A program made the translations under genes and the position numbers. A DNA stretch of 64,000 nt from assembly GCA_045534165.1 (NCBI GenBank), contig JAZSJD010000032.1, positions 7,866 to 71,865 of the forward strand. The letters are read 5' to 3'. The stretch is from SIG575 sp045534165. Its GTDB lineage: Bacteria; Bacillota; Clostridia; Oscillospirales; Acutalibacteraceae. The notes under the pieces were generated by a model. It was given only the letters and a program-made list of their open reading frames with translations, ran no database searches and was not told where the DNA came from. Position 1 is the stretch's first letter, and every line of letters begins with the position of its first letter. Of this stretch, positions 51,150 through 60,016 are shown piece after piece.

Positions 51150-51984
51150 TTGGATGAAAGACCTGGGAGATGAAACATCTTTAAAAGATTTGAATATTCC
51201 GGGCACTCACGACAGTTCAACAGAATTTTGTACATTGTCCCTTTTTTCAAGTTGTCAGAAAACTTCAATTGCCGAACAGCTTGAAATGGGTGTAAGAGCG
51301 TTTGATATAAGAGTTAACGGAATGAACGTTGTTCATGCATTCTGTAAATGCAAAAAAAGTTTTCTCGGCAAGAATCTGTTGCTTTCAGATGTTTTGGAAA
51401 GTATGTTTTCTTTTCTTGAGAAGAATCCTACGGAAACTATTCTGATGCTTTATAAAATGGATGGGGGAAAAGACAGTAAAAAGTGTTTCTCTCTCCTTTA
51501 TGAAAGTTTTATAAAAGAAAATCCGGATAAATGGTATCTTGAAAATAAAATACCGTCATTAGGTCAGGTCAGAGGCAAAATTGTTGTTTTGCGAAGAACT
51601 GATTCAGATAAAGAAAAATCAGGCATCAATTTCACTTTAATGCCTGACCAGGGTGGCACAGATTCAACCGATTCAGGCGAGTTTTCTCCTAATGGTGAAG
51701 ATAGAATTACAGTTCAGGACAGGTACAATATCTTAAGAAAAAGAAAATGGTCAGGTGCAGTAAAACCGTTATTTGAGAATGAAAAAGATTTTAAAGAAAC
51801 CTTTGTTCTCAACTATCTTTCAACCGCTGCTTTCCCTATAATTCCACGTTTCAATGCAGGGCATATAAATAAAAAATTTCTTGCTTATCACCTTGAAAAA
51901 TCAGGTCATTACGGAACACTTATGTTTGATTTTGTAATACCTGAACTGGCAGAAAAGTTAATAAAAACAAATAAAAACCTGTAA
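51136..51984 (+). CDS. PI-PLC X-domain protein lacking a signal peptide
   Basis: The 282-residue protein starts directly with the catalytic domain: WMKDLGDETSLKDLNIPGTHDSS, with His25, then RAFDIRV (55-61) and VVHAF with the second catalytic His67. This matches bacterial phosphatidylinositol-specific phospholipase C, which cleaves PI or GPI head groups by acid/base catalysis with two histidines. Family members are normally secreted, yet no signal peptide is visible here. The gene begins inside the end of the secreted lipase gene in the +1 frame. ATG 51136 and ATG 51130 are both possible; AAGGA precedes them. Either it works inside the cell, or the two frames are joined by frameshifting, or one base has been lost or misread. 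Confidence 0.8.
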   Translation: MHLCNWMKDLGDETSLKDLNIPGTHDSSTEFCTLSLFSSCQKTSIAEQLEMGVRAFDIRVNGMNVVHAFCKCKKSFLGKNLLLSDVLESMFSFLEKNPTETILMLYKMDGGKDSKKCFSLLYESFIKENPDKWYLENKIPSLGQVRGKIVVLRRTDSDKEKSGINFTLMPDQGGTDSTDSGEFSPNGEDRITVQDRYNILRKRKWSGAVKPLFENEKDFKETFVLNYLSTAAFPIIPRFNAGHINKKFLAYHLEKSGHYGTLMFDFVIPELAEKLIKTNKNL

Positions 51985-52003
51985 GCTCGGCTTACAGGTT
52001 TTT
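51973..52003. terminator. Bidirectional terminator between the PI-PLC-like and CotH genes
   Basis: AAAAACCTGTAAGC and GCTTACAGGTTTTT pair perfectly (14 base pairs) around TCG. It includes the PI-PLC-like stop codon and ends next to the stop of the opposing CotH gene, serving both strands. Confidence 0.85.
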
Positions 52004-52006
52004 GTG

Positions 52007-54478
52007 TTATCCGAAATATTTCTTCTGCTCTGATTGTGTCAGCTTGAATGTCTGGCAGAATGCGTTTTTGAAAAGTTCAGGTCGTGCAATAATGATATTT
52101 CTTAAAGTTTTACATTCTTTCTGCCATGTTTCATAGTTATAAGGTGAACCCCATTTTTTAGTGTGATATGGCATTTCTTCGCTTAACTGAGCTACAAGTT
52201 CATCATAAATTTCCAACATTCTTTCCGTTTGGAAAGTTGTCTTATAATGTTGTGAATTTATTTCAATAAGACGTTGTCTGAAATCTTTGTTTTTAATAAG
52301 TGCACACATAAGTTTTGTGCTGAACATTTTTCCCACACCGTGACCTCTCGGGTTAATATAGTTCTGCACCATATTATTTTTATATGTTGTGGGGAACAGT
52401 GCCCAGTCCATGTCAAAAAGAACAAGTCGCCACTTTGCAGTATCCGTCTGCTCTTTATAATATTTTATGTTACCCGTGTCTGTGTTATTGAAGAAAGATT
52501 CAATCATCCAGAAAGAAATCAGGTTGTCAATATCAACGATTGAACAGATATAATCATAATTCTCTTTCTTTGTCAGATCATGTGTAGAAACATAGTTAAG
52601 TAGTTTTTCGTAACTGTCAATATTTCCGTTTTTTACAGTTGTACTCCCTTTGATGAGATCAAGCTTTTCTCTGTCGATACCTTCATGATTTGCGAAATAG
52701 TCCTCATCAATTTTTTCACGCAATTCATAAATTCCGTGGTATTCTCCGTTAAGGTAAACCACAACAGGTCTGTAATCCATAAAGGCAATATCAACCTGGT
52801 TTTTAATTACCATTGCACAGAAAGCATCTCGTAAAAATGCACGTGAATTATCCTGACCTGAATTTCTCAGCACAAGTGCAGAAAAAACATTAACATCATT
52901 GCCTTCAAAGAAAGGGTAGCAGATTTCTTTAGGACCATATTTGTCTTTTAAATTTATGGATAAACTTTTCTGGTCAAGTGCTCTGCTGTATTGACCGAAA
53001 ACTTTGATACCTGCATTGAAATTAAGCTGTGATATTCCGTTTTCATCAAAATATTGGAAGTTAACAGGTCTTTCCCATTCCTGCCAGTAGTTTGCACTCT
53101 TATAGGGGAAAACATCACCCTCTTTGATGTTGGATGTAAGAATGCCTTTTTCTTCGCTGTAAAGGTCCTCCTTGTCAGCAGAAAGGAAAATCACCGGCAT
53201 TGAATGTTTTCTGCCAACAATATAACTTGCAGTTGTGGTTTCAGAAGGTACATAACCATCTCTGAATGCTCTTGCACGGATGGTGGAAGTTTTGTTTATT
53301 GTAAAAGGAGCTTTAAGTACAGGGGATTTCTCTGTGGGAACAGAACCGTCAAGAGTATACCTTATAACTGCATTTTCACTTTCAGCAGTAACTTTTGTTC
53401 CTTTTTCAACATAAGAGCTTTCTCTGTCGAAAACCGGTTGCTTAACAGGTGCTTTTAATGTTTCAGAGGGATTTGCTTTTGATGGTGTCATCTTTGCGAA
53501 ATAAACCAAAGTTGAGTCCTTTTTTATATTTCTTCCGCAAGTGTAACCGTTTACAGTTGTACCGTATTCAACAGCGTCTACAATAAAATTATCCTTGTCA
53601 AGAACATATATTTCATCGCCGTATCTGTTAAGACCCATATCGATATATGTTTTCTTTGTTTCTTTGTCGTAAAAATTTTCATTATCGCAATAAACTGTGT
53701 AATAACTTTTTGGTTTTATAACAGCCTTAGTGTTGATATTTATTGCTTTTGATAAATCAGAGCTGTCAGAAAGCCTGTAAGAAGAAAGACTTACAGGCTT
53801 GTCAGTAGGGTTGTAAAATTCAATGTAGTCGTAAGAAGTCTGGTGGTTCATACACATTTCAGAAATTACAATTTCTTTTTCTTTGCACATATCAGCAGAA
53901 CCTATTTTTTCAAAACCTGCAATTGTGTTTTCTTTACCCGGTGTAGATTTAGGGAAGTAAAGGTATTTTCCGTCAGCTGAATATCCGTAAGAAAGGTTGG
54001 AAACAAGCTGGACCACATCACATTTTGCAACAACCTGTGTTGAATGATAAATACCTATTGAAGTGTCGTTGTCTGAAAGTGAGAAAGATGCGTGAAGATT
54101 TTCACCATCTTTATAAGTTTTTTCTTTATTTGAAAGATAAACTAAAAGGTAAGAATCTTTTTCTATGGTAACATCAGGGAAAATCCATTTGTCAGGTTTT
54201 TCTTCGTTATCAGAAAGAGTAAGACCTTTTAACGATACATCTTTTTTGCCATAGTTATATATTTCAACCCAACCTACAAAATCACCATCTTCGTCAGAAA
54301 GTGTCTGTGTGTTTGATGTTGCATATTCATTTATTCTCAGGTTAAGGTCGTTGAAGTTTTCAGCCGGTACAGTGCCGTTTTCCTCAAAACCGGTAAGGGG
54401 AGTGCTTGTATCGCAGGCACACAAAACACAAATGAACATCAATATTAAAATTAAAACAGAAAAAATTCTTTTGAACAT
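52007..54478 (-). CDS. CotH-kinase lipoprotein with two lamin-tail domains
   Basis: The 823-residue protein has a signal with a lipobox-like VLCAC end, so it is probably a lipoprotein anchored at the outer face of the membrane. Two lamin-tail-like (LTD) beta domains follow: about 45-190 with RINEYATSN and WVEIYNYG, and about 200-345 with VISEMCMNH and YIEFYNPTDKPV. Next come a chitobiase-C-like repeat (about 360-425, VIRYTLDGSVPTEKSP) and a CotH kinase domain (about 430-790) with YELREKIDEDYF and LVLFDMDWALFP. CotH proteins are atypical kinases that phosphorylate extracellular or spore-coat proteins; this LTD-CotH combination is common on clostridial surfaces. ATG 54478 is set by AGAGG 7 bases upstream. 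Targets might include the surface proteins of this genome, which is inference. Confidence 0.85.
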   Translation of the reverse strand: MFKRIFSVLILILMFICVLCACDTSTPLTGFEENGTVPAENFNDLNLRINEYATSNTQTLSDEDGDFVGWVEIYNYGKKDVSLKGLTLSDNEEKPDKWIFPDVTIEKDSYLLVYLSNKEKTYKDGENLHASFSLSDNDTSIGIYHSTQVVAKCDVVQLVSNLSYGYSADGKYLYFPKSTPGKENTIAGFEKIGSADMCKEKEIVISEMCMNHQTSYDYIEFYNPTDKPVSLSSYRLSDSSDLSKAININTKAVIKPKSYYTVYCDNENFYDKETKKTYIDMGLNRYGDEIYVLDKDNFIVDAVEYGTTVNGYTCGRNIKKDSTLVYFAKMTPSKANPSETLKAPVKQPVFDRESSYVEKGTKVTAESENAVIRYTLDGSVPTEKSPVLKAPFTINKTSTIRARAFRDGYVPSETTTASYIVGRKHSMPVIFLSADKEDLYSEEKGILTSNIKEGDVFPYKSANYWQEWERPVNFQYFDENGISQLNFNAGIKVFGQYSRALDQKSLSINLKDKYGPKEICYPFFEGNDVNVFSALVLRNSGQDNSRAFLRDAFCAMVIKNQVDIAFMDYRPVVVYLNGEYHGIYELREKIDEDYFANHEGIDREKLDLIKGSTTVKNGNIDSYEKLLNYVSTHDLTKKENYDYICSIVDIDNLISFWMIESFFNNTDTGNIKYYKEQTDTAKWRLVLFDMDWALFPTTYKNNMVQNYINPRGHGVGKMFSTKLMCALIKNKDFRQRLIEINSQHYKTTFQTERMLEIYDELVAQLSEEMPYHTKKWGSPYNYETWQKECKTLRNIIIARPELFKNAFCQTFKLTQSEQKKYFG

Positions 54479-54666
54479 TATACTAACCTCTAAAAATATA
54501 TTACTATACAATAATAACAAATTTGACAGATAATTTCAAGTAATTTTATTATACGACAAAAAACGAGTATTTTGAAGAAAAACAGAGCATTTTGGAGTAA
54601 AACAGAGTATTTAAAAATTTTGACCGAAAAAGACACGAATTTATGCGAATTTTTTGCAAAAAAGTG

Positions 54667-54695
54667 TTGACTTTTCAAGATTTTCGCATTATATT
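54667..54695 (+). promoter_or_regulatory. Sigma-A promoter of the pot operon
   Basis: TTGACT (54667-54672) and TATATT (54690-54695) are separated by 17 bases, 40 bases before the TTG start of potA. No operator is recognised. Confidence 0.65.
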
Positions 54696-54734
54696 ATATC
54701 TAACATAGTAGGCTATTTTAAGGGGGCTGTATAA

Positions 54735-55853
54735 TTGGAAACAGACATCATTATAGACCTTAAAAACATAGATGTATCTTATGGTGAAGAAAAGGTACTC
54801 GATAATATCAATCTCTATATCAGAGATAAAGAATTCATAACATTACTTGGTCCTTCCGGATGCGGCAAAACCACTACCTTAAGGGTAATTGCGGGTTTTA
54901 CTCAGCCGGATTGCGGTGATGTTATTTTTAATGGTGAAAGAATCAACGATTTACCACCTTATAAAAGACAGGTTAATACTATTTTTCAGAGATATGCTTT
55001 GTTCCCGCATCTCAACGTTTTTGAAAACATTGCTTTTGGTTTAAGGCTTAAAAAGAAATCAGATGCAGAAATTAAAGAACGTGTTGCTGAGATGCTTGAA
55101 CTTGTAAACCTTAAAGGCTTTTCAAAGAGAAATATCAATGCTCTTTCAGGCGGTCAGCAGCAGCGTGTTGCTATTGCGAGAGCTTTGGCAAATGACCCCA
55201 AAGTTCTTCTTCTTGATGAACCGCTGGCGGCTCTTGACCTGAAACTCCGTAAAGATATGCAGGTTGAACTTAAGAATATTCAGCAGAAATTAGGCATTAC
55301 TTTCATTTTCGTAACTCACGACCAGGAAGAAGCACTTTCAATGTCTGATACTGTTGTTGTTATGGATAACGGTGTTATCCAGCAGATCGGCACACCTCAG
55401 GATATTTATAATGAGCCCAAAAATGCTTTTGTTGCAGACTTCATCGGTGAAAGTAATATTCTTGATGGTGTAATGAAAGAAGATTTCCGTGCAACCTTTG
55501 CAGGTTATACATTCCAATGCCTTGATAAAGGTTTCGGAACAGGTGAGGCTGTTGACGTTGTTATCCGTCCTGAAGATATTGTTGTAACAACTCCTGAAAA
55601 CGGAATGATTTCAGGTACAGTAACATCAGTAACATTCAAAGGCGTTCATTATGAAATCATCGTTGATATCAGAGGTTTCAAATGGATGATTCAGTCAATC
55701 CACGAACAAAAAGTGGGCGATAAAATCGGTCTTATTATTGAGCCGGATTCAATCCATATTATGAAGAAATCTATCTATTCAGGTAAATTCGGTGATTATA
55801 GTTCATTCAGTGATGAAATTGACCATTTGTCAGAGATAATAGAGGAAGAATAA
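54735..55853 (+). CDS. potA: Spermidine/putrescine ABC transporter ATP-binding protein
   Basis: The 372-residue protein has Walker A GPSGCGKTT (39-47), the Q-loop region NTIFQRYALFPH, signature LSGGQQQR, Walker B VLLLDEPLAALD and the H-loop VTHDQEEAL. A C-terminal TOBE-type domain (about 280-345) is typical of PotA/CUT1 ATPases. It powers uptake of polyamines together with the two permeases and binding protein downstream. The start is TTG 54735, 9-10 bases after AAGGGGG. The order A-B-C-D matches the classical pot operon. PotA-like proteins also serve other small cationic substrates, but the gene set makes polyamines the best call. Confidence 0.92.
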   Translation: METDIIIDLKNIDVSYGEEKVLDNINLYIRDKEFITLLGPSGCGKTTTLRVIAGFTQPDCGDVIFNGERINDLPPYKRQVNTIFQRYALFPHLNVFENIAFGLRLKKKSDAEIKERVAEMLELVNLKGFSKRNINALSGGQQQRVAIARALANDPKVLLLDEPLAALDLKLRKDMQVELKNIQQKLGITFIFVTHDQEEALSMSDTVVVMDNGVIQQIGTPQDIYNEPKNAFVADFIGESNILDGVMKEDFRATFAGYTFQCLDKGFGTGEAVDVVIRPEDIVVTTPENGMISGTVTSVTFKGVHYEIIVDIRGFKWMIQSIHEQKVGDKIGLIIEPDSIHIMKKSIYSGKFGDYSSFSDEIDHLSEIIEEE

Positions 55854-55871
55854 TCGGGGAGGTTGATTTTT

Positions 55872-56705
55872 ATGAAAAAGAAAACCCTTTCCGCAAAGCT
55901 TCTGGCTTCTCCTCACATTGTATGGGCAGTATTGTTTATTGTTGCACCGCTTATTATGGTGGCATATTATGCATTCACAAATCTTGATGGTGCATTTACA
56001 TTTGACAATATTCTGGCATTAACGGATTATAAAGAGGTTTTCCTCAATTCAATATGGTATGGCATTGTGGCAACACTTATCTGCCTTGTCATAGCATATC
56101 CCACAGCATATTTTATTGCAAATTCAAAGCTCAGAGTTCAGAACACAATGATAATGCTTGTTATGCTTCCTATGTGGACAAGTTTGTTAGTAAGAACATA
56201 TTCAATTATGTCACTTATTGAAAACACAGGTATTATCAACACTTTGCTCGAAAAAATAGGCATTGGCCCATTGCAGATGATTAACACACCCGGTGCCGTT
56301 ATTTTAGGTATGGTTTATGACTTTTTACCTTTTATGATTCTGCCTATTTATTCTGTGCTTACAAAACTTGATAAAAACCTTATTGAAGCAGCAAACGATT
56401 TAGGTGCAGGAAAAATTTCGGTTCTTTTCAAAGTTATTTTACCTCTCAGTAAATCAGGCATCCTTTCAGGCATTACAATGGTTTTCGTACCGTCAGTAAG
56501 TACTTTCTATATTTCACAGAAATTAGGTGGCGGTAACTTTGCCCTTGTAGGTGAAGTTATTGAAGGTCAGTTTATGACTGCGGGCAACTTCAATTTAGGT
56601 GCATCTTTGTCACTTGTTCTTATGGTTCTTATCCTTATTTGTATGGCAATAATGAACCGTTTCTCAGGTGATGAGGATGAAAGCGGGGGAGGTATTGTAC
56701 TGTGA
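55872..56705 (+). CDS. potB: Spermidine/putrescine ABC transporter permease PotB
   Basis: The 277-residue protein has six hydrophobic segments and the EAA loop, EAANDLGAGKISVLFKVILP (about 176-195), which docks to the ATPase. Its length and gene order match PotB. ATG 55872 has GGGGAGG 9 bases upstream; the TTG at 55863 lies too close to that site. The stop overlaps the potC start by 4 bases. Confidence 0.92.
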   Translation: MKKKTLSAKLLASPHIVWAVLFIVAPLIMVAYYAFTNLDGAFTFDNILALTDYKEVFLNSIWYGIVATLICLVIAYPTAYFIANSKLRVQNTMIMLVMLPMWTSLLVRTYSIMSLIENTGIINTLLEKIGIGPLQMINTPGAVILGMVYDFLPFMILPIYSVLTKLDKNLIEAANDLGAGKISVLFKVILPLSKSGILSGITMVFVPSVSTFYISQKLGGGNFALVGEVIEGQFMTAGNFNLGASLSLVLMVLILICMAIMNRFSGDEDESGGGIVL

Positions 56706-57514
56706 AAAGTAAAATGTCGATTCCTTCAAAACTGTGCCTTGCATTAGTTTATTTTTTCCTTTATGCTCCTATTATCGTGCTTATTGTTTTCTCTTTCAAC
56801 GAGTCAAACAGCACATCAGTTTTCACAGGCTTTTCGCTCAAATGGTATGGTGAATTGTTCCGTGATACCGAAACAATGGAAGCACTTAAAAACACACTTA
56901 TAATTGCTGTTTTATCTTCTGTTGTTGCAACTGTGGTGGGTACAGCAGCGGCAATTGGTATTGATAAAATCAAAAGCAAATATGTCCGTTCAGCAATTAG
57001 TAACGTAACTAATGTTCCTATGATGAATCCTGATATTGTTACAGGTATTTCACTTATGCTCCTTTTCGTATTCGGAGCAAAACTTATGGGAATGAAAGAT
57101 GCTTTCGGTTTTCACACTTTGCTGATAGCTCATATTACATTCAATTTGCCATATGTAATTTTGTCAGTTTTGCCCAAGCTTCATCAGATGGACCGCCATC
57201 TTTCAGAAGCAGCATTGGATTTAGGTTGCACACCAATGAAAGCTTTTTTCAAAGTTGTTGTGCCATCAATAATGCCGGGTATTTTAACAGGTTTTATTAT
57301 GTCTTTCACCTTGTCGCTTGACGATTTTATCATCAGCTATTTCGTAAGTGGTCCTGTGTGGCAGACACTTCCCATAAGACTTTTCTCAATGACAAAGAAA
57401 AGAGTAAACCCTGATATGTATGCTCTTTCAACATTGATTTTCTTTGCAATTCTTGTTTTGCTTATGCTTATCAATTTCACTCAGGCAAGAGGAGAAAAGA
57501 AAAAACAAAAATAA
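56702..57514 (+). CDS. potC: Spermidine/putrescine ABC transporter permease PotC
   Basis: The 270-residue protein has six membrane helices and the EAA loop EAALDLGCTPMKAFFKVVVP (about 163-182). The GTG start at 56702 overlaps the potB stop (GTGA), with GGGGGAGG 9 bases upstream. With PotB it forms the membrane channel of the importer. Confidence 0.92.
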   Translation: MKSKMSIPSKLCLALVYFFLYAPIIVLIVFSFNESNSTSVFTGFSLKWYGELFRDTETMEALKNTLIIAVLSSVVATVVGTAAAIGIDKIKSKYVRSAISNVTNVPMMNPDIVTGISLMLLFVFGAKLMGMKDAFGFHTLLIAHITFNLPYVILSVLPKLHQMDRHLSEAALDLGCTPMKAFFKVVVPSIMPGILTGFIMSFTLSLDDFIISYFVSGPVWQTLPIRLFSMTKKRVNPDMYALSTLIFFAILVLLMLINFTQARGEKKKQK

Positions 57515-57536
57515 TTTCAAGAACAGGAGGGGTGAT

Positions 57537-58757
57537 ATGAAAAAAATCATTGCTGTTTGTGTTGCAGTATTTTTGATATTGTCAGCTTCAGTAATTGCTT
57601 TTGTTAAATGGTCACCGCTTACTGAAACAGAAAATCAGGACAAATATAACAAACTTGCAGGTACGTCGATAAATGTGTATAACTGGGGTGAATATATTTC
57701 AGACGGTAGCGAAGGCACAATGGATGTCAACAAAAAATTTGAAGAGTTGACAGGTATCAAAGTTAACTACACTACTTATGAAACAAACGAAAATATGTAC
57801 ACAAAAATCAGATCAGGCGGTGCAAACTACGATATTATCATCCCCTCAGATTATATGATTCAGAGGCTTATTGCAGAAGGATATCTTGAAAAAATAAACT
57901 TTGATAACATTCCTAATTATAAAAACATTATGGATGAATATAAAGATCTTTATTATGACCCCACAAATGAGTATTCGGTTCCCTATAATGTTGGTATGGT
58001 CGGTGTTATTTACAACACAAAACTGGTAAAAGGCACACCTACAAGCTGGTCTCTTATGTGGGATGAAGAATATAAAGGGCAGATTCTTCAGTTTAACAAT
58101 CCCCGTGATGGTTTTGCAACTTCAATGTTTTTGCAGGGTATTAATATCAATACCAGTGATAAAGAACAATGGCAGAAAGCATATGATATGTTAGCTGAAC
58201 AAAAAGGTGTTGTTCAGGCTTATGTTTCAGATGAAATTTTCAACAAAATGGAAGCGGGAGATGCTGCAATCGGCGCATATTATGCAGGTGACTATCTTCT
58301 TATGAAAGAGAATAATCCTGATTTGGCTTTCTATTATCCTGAAGAAGGCACAAACATTTTCGTTGATGCAATCTGTATTCCAAAAGGTTGTCAGAATAAA
58401 GAAGCGGCAGAGTTGTATATAAACTTTCTCCTCAGCGAAGAAGTTGCTCTTGCAAATGCAGAATATCTTTACTATGCAACACCTAACAAAGCTGTTCTCG
58501 AAAATGAAGATTACAGTTTGCGTGATAACGAAATTCTTTACCCCGATGAAGAGGATATGCCCAAAACTCAATATTATCACAACCTCGACCAGGAAACTTT
58601 GTCTCTTATGTCAGATTTGTGGTCAGGACTTAAAATCGAGGGTACATCAAACACAGCAGTTTATCTCAAATTAGGCATAACAGCAGGTATCGGTCTGATT
58701 GCAATAATTTTAACAACTATTAAAAAGAAAAAACGCGAAAAACTTTATGATGTATAA
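57537..58757 (+). CDS. potD: Polyamine-binding protein PotD with two membrane anchors
   Basis: The 406-residue protein has a type-2 periplasmic-binding fold: INVYNWGEYISDG near 43-55, GGANYDIIIPSDYM near 88-101, SVPYNVGMVGVIYNTK near 144-159 and a GYTF-less hinge. In Gram-positives PotD is normally a lipoprotein. Here the N-terminal helix (3-22) has no lipobox, since its only Cys lies inside the helix at residue 8. A second hydrophobic helix near the C-terminus (about 374-394, LGITAGIGLIAIILTTI) is followed by a Lys/Arg-rich end (KKKKREK). The protein therefore seems tethered by both ends, or by the C-terminal helix after N-terminal cleavage. AGGAGGGG precedes ATG 57537, which is 22 bases after potC. 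Confidence 0.9.
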   Translation: MKKIIAVCVAVFLILSASVIAFVKWSPLTETENQDKYNKLAGTSINVYNWGEYISDGSEGTMDVNKKFEELTGIKVNYTTYETNENMYTKIRSGGANYDIIIPSDYMIQRLIAEGYLEKINFDNIPNYKNIMDEYKDLYYDPTNEYSVPYNVGMVGVIYNTKLVKGTPTSWSLMWDEEYKGQILQFNNPRDGFATSMFLQGININTSDKEQWQKAYDMLAEQKGVVQAYVSDEIFNKMEAGDAAIGAYYAGDYLLMKENNPDLAFYYPEEGTNIFVDAICIPKGCQNKEAAELYINFLLSEEVALANAEYLYYATPNKAVLENEDYSLRDNEILYPDEEDMPKTQYYHNLDQETLSLMSDLWSGLKIEGTSNTAVYLKLGITAGIGLIAIILTTIKKKKREKLYDV

Positions 58758-58761
58758 TAAT

Positions 58762-58784
58762 AAACTCCCTTTTAAAGGGAGTTT
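58762..58784 (+). terminator. Terminator of the pot operon
   Basis: AAACTCCCTTT and AAAGGGAGTTT pair perfectly around one T, followed by AAACTTTA. The EamA gene begins 18 bases later. Confidence 0.65.
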
Positions 58785-58801
58785 AAACTTTAGGTGAAAA
58801 T

Positions 58802-59683
58802 ATGAAAACTAAACCAAAATCAATTTTTCTTCTTTTCTTAACAGCTATTATATGGGGTTTTGCCTTTGTGGCACAGAAAGAGGGTGCACAGTATGTTGGT
58901 GCATTCACTTTCAACGGTGTAAGATTTGCTTTGGGTACATTGTCCCTTATTCCGGTAATTCTTATTTTTGAACGAGAAAAATTTAATAAACAGAAATTCA
59001 AAAAAACCTTGATGGTAGGTCTTGCAGGCGGTTTGTTTTTGTTCATAGCTTCCAATCTTCAGCAGTTTGGCGTTGAAATGACAGACAGTGCAGGTAAATC
59101 AGCTTTCATAACAGGTCTTTATACTGTGCTTGTGCCGATAATAGCCTTTGTTTTTATGAAAAAGAAAACGAGCATACTTATCTGGATTGGTGCTGTTTTT
59201 TCAGTTGTAGGTCTTTATCTTCTTTGTATGACAGGCTCAGAAAAAGTGGGCTGGGGAGATTTAGTTTTACTTATCGGTTCAATTTTCTGGGCACTTCATA
59301 TTCTTGTTATAGATAAATTTGTTGCAGAAATAAGTCCTCTTAAATTTGCACAGATTCAATTTGCTGTTTGTGCAGTTTTGTGCATTATCAGTGCTTTGAT
59401 TTTTGAAGAAATCCGTTTTGAAGCAATAAAAAGTGCAGGTTTGCCCATTCTATATGGGGGACTTTGTTCTGTGGGCATTGCTTATACTTGCCAGATTCTC
59501 GGACAGAAAGATGCAGACCCTACATTTTCAGCCATTATTCTGTCAACAGAGTCAGTTTTCGGTGCAGTTGGCGGTGTGATTTTGTCAGGAGAAAAAATGT
59601 CCTGGACAGCATATTTAGGTTGCGGATTAATTTTTGTAGGAATAGTTCTTTCACAGTTGAAACTTAAGAAAAAAACTGACTAA
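58802..59683 (+). CDS. EamA-family (DMT superfamily) transporter
   Basis: The 293-residue protein has about ten hydrophobic helices arranged as two five-helix repeats. It carries EamA features: IIWGFAFVAQKEGAQYVGAFTFN at the start and, in the second half, SVFGAVGGVILSGEKMSWTAYLGCGLI. These transporters export metabolites or amino acids, or import nucleotide-type compounds; the substrate cannot be told from sequence. AGGTG precedes the ATG. It follows the pot operon terminator directly and precedes the pheS leader, with no functional link to either. Confidence 0.88.
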   Translation: MKTKPKSIFLLFLTAIIWGFAFVAQKEGAQYVGAFTFNGVRFALGTLSLIPVILIFEREKFNKQKFKKTLMVGLAGGLFLFIASNLQQFGVEMTDSAGKSAFITGLYTVLVPIIAFVFMKKKTSILIWIGAVFSVVGLYLLCMTGSEKVGWGDLVLLIGSIFWALHILVIDKFVAEISPLKFAQIQFAVCAVLCIISALIFEEIRFEAIKSAGLPILYGGLCSVGIAYTCQILGQKDADPTFSAIILSTESVFGAVGGVILSGEKMSWTAYLGCGLIFVGIVLSQLKLKKKTD

Positions 59684-59688
59684 AACTC

Positions 59689-59717
59689 TTGATTTTTCTT
59701 GGAAGTTGTGATATTAT
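59689..59717 (+). promoter_or_regulatory. Promoter of the pheS-pheT transcript
   Basis: TTGATT (59689-59694) and TATTAT (59712-59717) are 17 bases apart. The expected transcript start, near 59724, coincides with the beginning of the T-box leader. Confidence 0.6.
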
Positions 59718-59723
59718 ATTCCA

Positions 59724-59986
59724 AACGCAATGAAAAAGAGAGTAAGTGTTTTAAAGCAGAATTCAGAGAGAATGGGACGAGGCTGGAATCCCGTTTATTT
59801 TGAAAAACACCGAAGTTCACTTTGGAGCGGCTGGCTGAAGCGTAAGTTGTAGGCTTTGACGTGTTTCCCACGTAAGAGGAGAAAGAGTGTTTGCTCTGAG
59901 CCATAAGGCAGTGCAAAAATAAGGGTGGTACCGCGGAAGGTAATTTGTGCTTTCGTCCCTTGTCAGGGGCGGAAGCTTTTTTATTT
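59724..59986 (+). promoter_or_regulatory. T-box riboswitch controlling phenylalanyl-tRNA synthetase
   Basis: The leader contains the invariant T-box sequence AGGGTGGTACCGCG (59922-59935). Its TGGT (59926-59929) can pair with the ACCA end of uncharged tRNA. Stem I includes AGAGAGAATGGGACGAGGC-type apical elements, and the specifier loop holds UUC at 59816-59818, a phenylalanine codon, before ACTTTGGAG. A terminator (59949-59976, followed by TTTTTTATTTT) competes with an antiterminator formed by the T-box sequence. Binding of uncharged tRNA-Phe would allow transcription of pheS-pheT. It fills the only gap over 300 bases in the window. Confidence 0.95.
59949..59986 (+). terminator. T-box-regulated terminator
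   Basis: GCTTTCGTCCCT and AGGGGCGGAAGC pair across 12 positions with two G-U pairs around TGTC, then a run of T. It is the OFF structure of the T-box. Confidence 0.9.
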
Positions 59987-60016
59987 TGTAAATTATGTTA
60001 TGAAAGGAAGAATACC

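Noticed and set aside
51110..51150. Programmed frameshift joining the lipase and PI-PLC-like genes
   Set aside because: No slippery heptamer or stop-codon context typical of +1 shifts was seen, so it is only kept as an alternative in the finding on that overlap.
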